A stretch of 64,000 nucleotides of DNA from NCBI GenBank assembly GCA_965224415.1, contig CBDCZB010000004.1, forward strand, positions 496,001 to 560,000, given 5' to 3'. Shown here piece by piece: positions 57,623 to 64,000 of the stretch (its first letter is position 1; each line of letters begins with the position of its first letter). The position numbers were made by a program, and so were the translations under genes. Below the pieces are notes generated by a model. It ran no database searches. It was not told the DNA's origin and saw only the letters and a list, made by a program, of their open reading frames with translations. The stretch is from DAOUJI01 sp965224415. GTDB lineage: Bacteria > Chloroflexota > Dehalococcoidia > Lucifugimonadales > JAGWBF01.

Positions 57623-58732
57623 CTAATGGCCTTCTTCCTCATGATGGGGGGTCATAGCCACGGCTGCAAACACCAACGTCAGTCCGGCGAATATCAGGGC
57701 TTGTATGAACCCGACCAACAACTCCAGTCCGTACACGAACAGAGTTGCTGCGAAAGGCACCAGGAACGCCGATATTAGCACCAGTATCTCTCCGGCGGTC
57801 ATGTTGCCGAAAAGCCTGAAAGTGAAGCTGATGACCCTGACAAATTCGCTGAAGGCTTCAAGAGGGCCTATAAACGCGAAGTCCAGGAACCCCTGGAACG
57901 CTTCCAGTGGCTTCAACCGGAACAGGCCGGAGAACCCGCGCTTAAGACTCCCCAGCCGGATGAACTTGCCAAAGTATGGGAACTTTATCAGCCACAGGCC
58001 GAGGAACTCTACGAACACGAATGACACCAGCGCCAACGCCAGCGGCATGTTCAAGTCGGTGCCAGCGGGCCGGAGCAGGTGTATCGTTATCGTCTCGTCA
58101 CCAAATTTCCAGAAACCGCCCTCTCCGTAGCCCAGGGCCTGGTACAAGGGAATCAACCCGATCCAGGCGTTGAACATGACGAACAGGAATATGGTGGCTA
58201 TCACGGGGAACACCAAGCGCCCCTTGTCCCTGCCAACCACACTCTCTACAAAGTTCAACAGCCCCTCGATGATGGACTCAAGCACGTTCTGGAAGCGGCC
58301 GGGCACGAGCTTCATCCTGCGCGTGCCGATAACGAACACTATGAGCAGCAGCGCTGACACCACCCAGGCCGACAGGATAGTGTTGCTTATGACGAATCCG
58401 CCAGGGAAGGGGCCGTCATCCACCAGGGTTTCTCCGTCTTGGTCCGTTCGCTCCCCGTGGAAGTCATGGAGATCATCTGGGTGCAGCTTTTCCTCGTGCT
58501 CGGCGTCGAGGAAGTCCAGGTAGCGTTGACGCTCGCTGAAGGGAAAGACGGTCTGGGCCGGGAGGTGTATGGAGGGTTCTGGGATGATGCCTTCGGCGGT
58601 CTTGCCCGCCGCCTTGTCCTCGCTGGACTGTGTGAATGCTGCGCCGATGGCGCCGGTGATGATTCCTGCAAGAAAGAGAGCCACCAGGGCCAACAACCCT
58701 AGAATGGCTAATCTCTTGGTCCCTGTGGACAC
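57623..58732 (-). CDS. atpB: F-type ATP synthase subunit a
   Basis: 369 residues, about 100 more than typical. Essential arginine in EFVRVISFTFRLFGNMTAGE; FVFVEFLGLWLIKFPYFGKF and C-terminal LELLVGFIQALIFAGLTLVFAAVAMTP as in bacterial subunit a. The extra part is N-terminal: one membrane span (1-34), then an acidic, His-rich segment around residues 70-107 (DFLDAEHEEKLHPDDLHDFH, EDDG-type) before the normal second span. This segment would face the periplasm or cell exterior. ATG 58732 abuts atpZ. Confidence 0.93.
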   Translation of the reverse strand: MSTGTKRLAILGLLALVALFLAGIITGAIGAAFTQSSEDKAAGKTAEGIIPEPSIHLPAQTVFPFSERQRYLDFLDAEHEEKLHPDDLHDFHGERTDQDGETLVDDGPFPGGFVISNTILSAWVVSALLLIVFVIGTRRMKLVPGRFQNVLESIIEGLLNFVESVVGRDKGRLVFPVIATIFLFVMFNAWIGLIPLYQALGYGEGGFWKFGDETITIHLLRPAGTDLNMPLALALVSFVFVEFLGLWLIKFPYFGKFIRLGSLKRGFSGLFRLKPLEAFQGFLDFAFIGPLEAFSEFVRVISFTFRLFGNMTAGEILVLISAFLVPFAATLFVYGLELLVGFIQALIFAGLTLVFAAVAMTPHHEEEGH

Positions 58733-58963
58733 TTAGGGGTTACTCCCCTTTTCGCCGGCGTCCTTATCGTTTTCCTTCAGCATTGGCTGGACCAGCTTAT
58801 ATACTCCGTAGAAGGCGGCGGCCGTTCCCACCAAGACGCCCAGAAGTGTAAACAGGGGGCGGGTTCCCGTAAGGCTGTCCAGCCCAAGGCCTCCGAGGAC
58901 TCCTACCACAATGCAGGAGGCAACGTACCAGCCTACGCCCACAAAGCGCAGGGCTGTTCCCAA
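58733..58963 (-). CDS. atpZ: AtpZ/AtpI-like ATP synthase-associated protein
   Basis: 76 residues, two membrane spans (VGWYVASCIVVGVLGGLGLDSLTGT and LFTLLGVLVGTAAAFYGVYKLV). The GGLGLDSLTGTRPLFTLLG motif is that of AtpZ (AtpI-like). Assists assembly or Mg2+/Ca2+ handling of the synthase. TTG start at 58963 with AGGGGGTG upstream. First gene of the operon; directly followed by atpB. Confidence 0.85.
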   Translation of the reverse strand: MGTALRFVGVGWYVASCIVVGVLGGLGLDSLTGTRPLFTLLGVLVGTAAAFYGVYKLVQPMLKENDKDAGEKGSNP

Positions 58964-58988
58964 AGGGCACCCCCTAAAAACCTAGCGA

Positions 58989-59017
58989 ATCCTATCACTT
59001 ACCCTTGGGCAAGTCAA
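58989..59017 (-). promoter_or_regulatory. Sigma70-type promoter of the ATP synthase operon
   Basis: On the minus strand: TTGACT (59017-59012), 17-bp spacer, TAGGAT (58994-58989), 26 bp before the atpZ TTG. Confidence 0.65.
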
Positions 59018-59033
59018 CAGGATTCCTGTTGAC
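59013..59033. promoter_or_regulatory. Perfect 21-bp palindrome over the ATP operon -35 box
   Basis: GTCAACAGGA at 59013-59022 and TCCTGTTGAC at 59024-59033 around one central base. Its left end contains the -35 hexamer of the atp promoter. It lies 36 bp after the DUF151 stop on the same strand, so a terminator hairpin role is an alternative, but no T-run follows. An operator for a dimeric repressor is the more likely reading. Confidence 0.55.
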
Positions 59034-59068
59034 GGCGGGCGGCCCAAACAACGCCGGGCCAAGTCGAT

Positions 59069-59629
59069 TTAGGAGCTGCTCTGGGGCTTGTCGAAGTCTT
59101 CCAAGTCCAGACTGTTGATGAAGTCGGTGAAGGCGGACATGCGGCGGAGGTCTTCTTCCTTTACCTCGGGGTCAACTCCCTCGCCGCCTTCCACGGGTTC
59201 TCCGGGCAGGATGGGTTTCCCGGTTTCCTTGTCCATCAAGATTCCGGCCTTTTCCAGCACCTGGTCCTCGGCGTAGATGGGCACGTCCACCCTGACGGCA
59301 AGGGCTATGGCGTCGCTGGGGCGGGAATCGATTTCCAGGTTGTTGCCGTTCATGCTGATGGTGATTTTGGCGTAGAAGGTGTCGCTCTCCAGGCCGCTGA
59401 CCAGTATGTGGCTGACTGAGGCTCCCACAGTTTCCAGCACCGACCTCAAAAGGTCGTGGGTCAGGGGCCGCGGCACGGCGATGTCCTGGAGCTTGACGGC
59501 TATGGCGTCCGCCTCGGCGGGGCCTATCCAGATGGGCAAGTACCTGTCGGAGTCCTTCTCCTTCAGGATGACCACCCTCTGGTAGTTCATCATGCTTACT
59601 CTTATGCTGTCGATTACCATCTCCGGCAT
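59069..59629 (-). CDS. Bifunctional nuclease (DUF151) domain protein
   Basis: 186 residues. VIDSIRVSMMNYQRVVILKEKDSDRYLPIWIGPAEADAIAVKLQ, PLTHDLLRSVLETVGASVSHILV and IDSRPSDAIALAVRVDVPIYAED, the DUF151 pattern. Members have been reported with nuclease activity in plants and mycobacteria; the function in bacteria is not settled. The C-terminus has an acidic tail and a UVR-like stretch absent in most relatives. Precedes the ATP operon on the same strand. Confidence 0.9.
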   Translation of the reverse strand: MPEMVIDSIRVSMMNYQRVVILKEKDSDRYLPIWIGPAEADAIAVKLQDIAVPRPLTHDLLRSVLETVGASVSHILVSGLESDTFYAKITISMNGNNLEIDSRPSDAIALAVRVDVPIYAEDQVLEKAGILMDKETGKPILPGEPVEGGEGVDPEVKEEDLRRMSAFTDFINSLDLEDFDKPQSSS

Positions 59630-59677
59630 CAGCGGGGAGCCTCCAATCGGGTTCGGGGAGCGTTAACCGTGGGAATG

Positions 59678-59707
59678 ATTGTAGTCTTGCGTTTGTTTGA
59701 GTGTCAA
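59678..59707 (-). promoter_or_regulatory. Sigma70-type promoter of the DUF151 gene
   Basis: Minus strand TTGACA (59707-59702), 18-bp spacer, TACAAT (59683-59678), 48 bp before the ATG at 59629. Confidence 0.65.
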
Positions 59708-59741
59708 CCCGAACCAAGTCGAAACAGGCGTGGTTGGGGGC

Positions 59742-62168
59742 CTAGGAGGCGTCGTTCTGGTGGATATAGGCGTAGAACTCAGAGCTCCACCATTCTTTGT
59801 CCAGCCGACGGTCCAGGAAGTAGCCCAGGGCGTCGTCCCACGCCTCCAGGTCTGTCGCTACGTCCTTGAAATAAGAGAAGTCCTCCTTCAGTTCATGCCC
59901 GATGCTCTCCTCTTTCCTGGCCTCGTTGGACCGTCGATAGCTGTCCTCCGGGAACCACAACAGGTTCTTCAAACGCTCCGAACGTTGGAAGTCCAGCAAG
60001 TGTTTCCCGTCTCTGCCTGAATGGTTGTCGTTAAGGAGGATGGCTTGGGAGGACGGCGGGCCGTCCAGAGCGTTGCAGTAGCTCTGGTACCCATCTTCCG
60101 ACTCGGTCTTATAACATTTGAAGACCGCGCTCCCGTTCTTCTGCTCCCACCGCACGTACCAGTTCATGGGATACCAGACTTCGTAGTCGATTTCCACCGC
60201 TTCGCGAGGAGCCTGAGCCGTTAGGACGTCCTCGTTCAACGAATCAACAGCGGACACTATGTCGGCGCTCCCCTGAGCATACGAGAGCATCTCGATCGGG
60301 TCGTCATCGTAGCTGTAGCTGGCCCTGAAGGACACAAAGACGCTGAACCCCAGCAATAGGGAGGCCAAGCCCAGTCCGGCGGCGGCGGCGCTCAGATTAA
60401 GGGGAGTCCGAGCCAGGACATAGAACAGCCCCACAGTCATGCCGCAAACGACGCCCAGAAGCCCCCATTGCTGCCACGCCGTAAGGTCTCCGGCGCCGGT
60501 GTACTTCTGAAGAAGATATATGCCCGACAATAAAATAAGAGGGGTCAGGAAAATAGGATATAGCGCAGCGCCAGCCAGCGCCCTCCTCCACCGGATGTTG
60601 TCGATGAGACGGCCCAGGAACATGCCTGCCAGGAAGATGAAGGGGACGGCCATGTTCACCAGGAGCCAGGGCATCTTCTCCGAGGCCAGGGTGTACGCCA
60701 ACAGAGTGGCCAGCGCCCAGAAACCCAAGACTGCTCCGAAAAGGTTGCCCTTCCGGATGAAGTAAACGACTGCAATGCCGCCGAAGATCAGCGGGAGGAA
60801 CTCATATATTGACCCAATCATGAAGTGATAGAACCAGGGTTGGCCGCCTCTGGCCACGTCCTGCTGCTCCACCCAATAGCCCAGTCCTTGCCACGAACCC
60901 GTATACAGCCCGCCGAACCTATTGCACAGACTTTGGAAGGCGTTCCCCACTTCGGTGGGACAGAAGCCGTGGCTCTGGGTGAAGAAGCCGAACACGCTGG
61001 TGTAGAAAAACGTCCAAATGGCATAGAAGATTGCGGCGCTGATAAGCCATACCCGCCACGACCATGCAAGCCCTATGATTACGGACACCAGCAGAGCCGT
61101 GAACAGGACAATGAAGGTGACTAAGTAGTCGCGCCCGAGCACGCCGGTGGGGAAAGCGAGAAAAATGTACACGAGGGTGACTGCCACGGTCAGCGGGACC
61201 ACCAGCTGTGCCAACTGCCTGCCCGTTCGAGTAAAAATGACCAGCCCCATAGGGACCAGAAAGATGACGGCCGCGATCACGGCATTCGCTGCAGTCGGAA
61301 TGCCAATAATTGGGAAGCTGAGGAAGGGCGCCTGCCATACCGGCAGACCCACTTCGGTCACACCGTCGCTGACCAGGTTCACGCCGCTGAAGGCGCTCAA
61401 GGGAATCGCGGCGAGAGCCGACCACTGGGGCAGGGTCAGCGTAATCATAAAAAGGAGGAAAATCGGGGCGCGGCTGAGGTCGCTCGATCGTATCTTTCCC
61501 AACGCCCAGGGTATCAGCTCGGGCAGAGAGAGGAGGAACAGGGCCGCGCCGAATATTCCCACAACGATGTAGCTGGTCTCCTTGGTGGCGAATATCAGGG
61601 CCAGCAAGCCTGAGGCTATGTACAGATACCGATTCTTCCCCTCCTTCAGGTATTTCCACATCAACAGGAGCAAGGCCGAGGCGAAGAACGCTATGAGTAT
61701 GTCATTGCGACCGAACCTGCTGAAGTACATCAGGCTGGGGGACAGCGCCAAAATCAGCGAGGTGACCAGGGCTCCCGCCCTGCCCATATAGTTGCGGAAG
61801 AAGTAGGGCAGCATTGCCAAAGCGGCGCCGAAAAGCACGTAGCCCAGTCTGGAGGTGAAGTCGGAGTCGCCGAATATCTTGAAGATGAAGGCGACCATGT
61901 GCACCTGGAAGGGGCCGTGCATCCAGGGGCTGTGGGAATAGCCCTCGCCCTCCGCCATTCGCCAGGAGTAGTGGACGTGGAGGCTTTCGTCGTAGTGCAT
62001 GGTGCGGCCGTCCAGGTCCCACAGCCTGAGTCCAAGAGCCACTGCCGCAATTAGAAGGAAGAGCGCAAGCTCCCATCCCATGCGGGGCTTTAACCCTTCC
62101 CAAACACGATGCGCAAGGGAGGGCCTGGACGCCGAAGCTGTCGGTGTAATGCTAACCTGCTCGGCCAT
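59742..62168 (-). CDS. Large polytopic glycosyltransferase-type membrane protein (TIGR03663-like)
   Basis: 808 residues from ATG 62168, overlapping the previous gene by 17 nt; nine more codons are open upstream. About 13 hydrophobic spans. Near the N-terminus: LRLWDLDGRTMHYDESLHVHYSWRMAEGEGYSHSPWMHGPFQVH, the periplasmic loop with DE in a GT-C/PMT-like arrangement, then RLGYVLFGAALAMLPYF, FGRNDILIAFF. The last 150 residues are soluble. Belongs to the family annotated as flippase-associated (TIGR03663), seen in Chloroflexi and archaea; it may transfer a lipid-linked sugar. Works beside the DUF2298 protein. Confidence 0.83.
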   Translation of the reverse strand: MAEQVSITPTASASRPSLAHRVWEGLKPRMGWELALFLLIAAVALGLRLWDLDGRTMHYDESLHVHYSWRMAEGEGYSHSPWMHGPFQVHMVAFIFKIFGDSDFTSRLGYVLFGAALAMLPYFFRNYMGRAGALVTSLILALSPSLMYFSRFGRNDILIAFFASALLLLMWKYLKEGKNRYLYIASGLLALIFATKETSYIVVGIFGAALFLLSLPELIPWALGKIRSSDLSRAPIFLLFMITLTLPQWSALAAIPLSAFSGVNLVSDGVTEVGLPVWQAPFLSFPIIGIPTAANAVIAAVIFLVPMGLVIFTRTGRQLAQLVVPLTVAVTLVYIFLAFPTGVLGRDYLVTFIVLFTALLVSVIIGLAWSWRVWLISAAIFYAIWTFFYTSVFGFFTQSHGFCPTEVGNAFQSLCNRFGGLYTGSWQGLGYWVEQQDVARGGQPWFYHFMIGSIYEFLPLIFGGIAVVYFIRKGNLFGAVLGFWALATLLAYTLASEKMPWLLVNMAVPFIFLAGMFLGRLIDNIRWRRALAGAALYPIFLTPLILLSGIYLLQKYTGAGDLTAWQQWGLLGVVCGMTVGLFYVLARTPLNLSAAAAGLGLASLLLGFSVFVSFRASYSYDDDPIEMLSYAQGSADIVSAVDSLNEDVLTAQAPREAVEIDYEVWYPMNWYVRWEQKNGSAVFKCYKTESEDGYQSYCNALDGPPSSQAILLNDNHSGRDGKHLLDFQRSERLKNLLWFPEDSYRRSNEARKEESIGHELKEDFSYFKDVATDLEAWDDALGYFLDRRLDKEWWSSEFYAYIHQNDAS

Positions 62169-64000
62169 TTTCCCTGTGAATAACCTCTGACTCAAAGGGC
62201 GTTCTCTCGTATATCACTACGCCGCCCCACTGCATGACGGGTTTCAAGAATGAGCCGAATTCGTCCAACTGTAACGGACCATATTTTGACCGTTCCCGCG
62301 AACCGGCGTACACGTAGCGTATGTCGTAGGCGTCCAACAGCTGGCGCACTCGTACTTGGTCTCCGCTGGTGTAAATCTCTTCAACGAACCTCTCTCGCTC
62401 GCCAAAAACGTCTAGATGGCCCCGCCATTGACGCTGGTGTCCTGGCCAGTTCACCAGCGTGGCCAGTCCGGTGGCTGCGGCGACCCTTCCGAACTCCGTA
62501 TAGCTGTCTCCAACGGCCTCTACGATGCGGCCCCTCGGAGCTTCATCCCGCAGCCAGACGACCGCTGCGTATTCGTCGGGACTAAAACGCTTCAGGTAAT
62601 CCAGGCCGTCCAGAGAATCCCCGCCGCCGTGGATGTATACGTCTCTAGCCGAGGCCACGGGGAAGTATAACGCTCCAAGAATCAAGACTGCCACTATGCC
62701 CAACCACCCGACCTTCAAAATGCTTCCCATACCCGTCGGCACAACGGGCTTGGCTCCAACGGCGGTCTGCTCTACGGTTGTGTCGTCCGATTCATCCTCT
62801 GCGTCTGCCGGGCGGCGCCAGACGTAGTACAGACCGGCGGCTGAAACGACGCCCAGCAATATCCACGCCTGGTAGTACACCTTGAAGATGGTGTTCATAC
62901 GGGTGCCGAACAGGTCCGACAGGTAAAAGAGCTCGGACCCCATAAGCAGGTAGAAAGCAAGCGCCGCCAGAACAAGCAAATACGACACCGCTGGGTTGGC
63001 CCCGGCGCGTTCCCTAAGAACGAGTGCATAGAGGGCTGCTCCTACGATGACCATCGCCGGAATCAGGCGGGCGAACCTGACGACTATGTCGCCCAAAGCC
63101 GCCCCAACGCCGCCGTCGAAAGGACTCACCGCCAACTTGGCCGCCACCCACAAGACAAAAGGGAGGATGGATATTGCAATCGCCGTACCCAGCAGCCCTG
63201 GGTTCCGGGCCGTAACTCCGGGAGTCCTGAGCCCCTGCTTTATCATGAACCCGCCAACTATGGCCAGTGGAAGCCCCCAAATCATCAGGAAATGAATGGG
63301 TCTGGTGCTCATAGCGTCCTTGACCGGAAGAATTCCCGACGCCTGGCTGCTCAAATCGGCATAGAAGGGCAAGTAGGCAATAACAGCGACTGCCAACACG
63401 GGAACCAGCCACCCAAGCATGGGCGCCAACGCCTGCACACTGATTCCACGGTTCCCAACAGCCTTAGCGGCCGCCGCAATCGCCAATAACGCCGCCATAA
63501 CCGGGAAGTCCCAGATGTTTATGAAAGCCAGCCCTCCCAGGAGCAGCCCTATGGCGATTCCCTCCCACGGACGGGTTAGCAGACGCCTGAAATCTAATTG
63601 CTCTGGAGACAGGAACAAGTTGAGAATCAGGGCAAGGTTGAGGACTAGGAAAGGCAGGGAATTGACGTGGGCATGCAAGTCGCCCAGCAAGAAACTGAAA
63701 AATGGGACCTCGGTGATGGTGTAGTCCAGGCTTACGCCCTCCACCACCGTGTCGATTATTCTAGAAGAGCGCCACCACCAGAAATAGCTGTCGGGAAAGA
63801 ACCCCCGGCTGGCATTGGTGTTTTCGTCCAGGCCCTTTATTCCCAGCCAGTCCCAAAACCCAGCCCCTCCCAAGCCTGCGGCGTTGATTAGCTCGGCTAC
63901 TCCTTCCAGGTTTCCCAGGACTAATATGAACACGGGAGCGGCCAGGGCGAATGGGATGGCCGACTTAATCCCGGCTCCCATGATGCGGACCAAGTTCAAT
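62152..64000 (-). CDS. DUF2298 (YYY, TIGR03662-like) membrane protein, 5' end outside window
   Basis: At least 615 residues; the frame is open at the window edge. Many membrane spans. Diagnostic loop: FFPDSYFWWWRSSRIIDT and ITEVPFFSFLLGDLHAHVNSLPFL, the YYY-domain hallmark of a D-x-H-A-H loop. Other parts: YLSDLFGTRMNTIFKVYYQAWILLG and a C-terminal soluble part ending DAYDIRYVYAGSRE. Found in Chloroflexi and archaea and usually next to the TIGR03663-like gene, as here. Its role is thought to be in surface polysaccharide or lipid-linked sugar metabolism. Confidence 0.82.
   Translation of the reverse strand, partial: LNLVRIMGAGIKSAIPFALAAPVFILVLGNLEGVAELINAAGLGGAGFWDWLGIKGLDENTNASRGFFPDSYFWWWRSSRIIDTVVEGVSLDYTITEVPFFSFLLGDLHAHVNSLPFLVLNLALILNLFLSPEQLDFRRLLTRPWEGIAIGLLLGGLAFINIWDFPVMAALLAIAAAAKAVGNRGISVQALAPMLGWLVPVLAVAVIAYLPFYADLSSQASGILPVKDAMSTRPIHFLMIWGLPLAIVGGFMIKQGLRTPGVTARNPGLLGTAIAISILPFVLWVAAKLAVSPFDGGVGAALGDIVVRFARLIPAMVIVGAALYALVLRERAGANPAVSYLLVLAALAFYLLMGSELFYLSDLFGTRMNTIFKVYYQAWILLGVVSAAGLYYVWRRPADAEDESDDTTVEQTAVGAKPVVPTGMGSILKVGWLGIVAVLILGALYFPVASARDVYIHGGGDSLDGLDYLKRFSPDEYAAVVWLRDEAPRGRIVEAVGDSYTEFGRVAAATGLATLVNWPGHQRQWRGHLDVFGERERFVEEIYTSGDQVRVRQLLDAYDIRYVYAGSRERSKYGPLQLDEFGSFLKPVMQWGGVVIYERTPFESEVIHRENGRAG

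Overview
This looks like a chromosomal segment of a Chloroflexota bacterium, probably Dehalococcoidia / SAR202-like. The grounds are a GC-rich bacterial gene style with frequent TTG/GTG starts, the adjacent pair of large DUF2298 ('YYY') and TIGR03663-type membrane proteins known mainly from Chloroflexi and archaea, a fused EtfBA, a MrfA-type helicase, and a catabolic block of amidohydrolase, LLM flavin oxidoreductase, SDR and HIBADH genes. Placement is inference from family recognition; no 16S gene is present.

Layout. 1-9,300: a DUF5615/DUF433 toxin-antitoxin pair (toxin cut by the window edge), M16 protease, MBL hydrolase, CNNM/CorC membrane protein, nicotinate phosphoribosyltransferase overlapping a fused electron-transfer flavoprotein, a HIBADH-type dehydrogenase, an OmpR-type regulator with a degenerate receiver, and rpsU behind a near-consensus promoter. 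9,300-16,990: purQ-purL, then rplI-dnaB-dnaD-like-DnaC/I-like, a replicative helicase with its loading genes, the last having two tandem AAA+ domains; then a HIT protein. 17,000-22,200: an ABC exporter pair, a broken SelW/Rdx-like gene whose in-frame TGA sits at the CxxU position, a short HicB-like protein, a MITE-like element, a MrfA-type helicase and a DUF503 gene.

22,371-34,550 is an accessory island. It holds a two-gene ABC-ATPase + PIN-nuclease module that resembles a defence system, two apparently identical IS630 copies in direct orientation about 8 kb apart, a third divergent IS630 copy, a frameshifted IS1595 transposase, a truncated PEP-mutase/isocitrate-lyase gene, a frameshifted AAA_14/DUF4143 ATPase, a tRNA-Leu(TAA), a coiled-coil gene behind a strong palindrome, and a PHP-domain gene. 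34,600-39,150: a DnaQ-DinG fusion helicase, an OGG1-type glycosylase and a two-gene module ending in a retropepsin-like protease. 39,196-49,550: a catabolic/redox block interrupted by a complete IS1182 element (17-bp inverted repeats, 4-bp target duplication), with a decayed copy of a nearby epimerase 3' end.

49,551-64,000: CCA-adding enzyme (carrying a dispersed repeat inside its CDS), then rex behind a Rex-like operator and promoter, converging on a complete F-type ATP synthase operon (atpZ-B-x-E-F-H-A-G-D-C, minus strand). 'x' is an unannotated 32-residue membrane peptide with an AGGAGG ribosome binding site between atpB and atpE. The operon has its own promoter, overlapped at the -35 box by a perfect 21-bp palindrome. 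Upstream lie a DUF151 (bifunctional nuclease) gene and the two large membrane proteins. The most interesting items are the SelW-like candidate with a UGA codon, the ATPase+PIN module, the ATP-operon micropeptide and the duplicated helicase loader.
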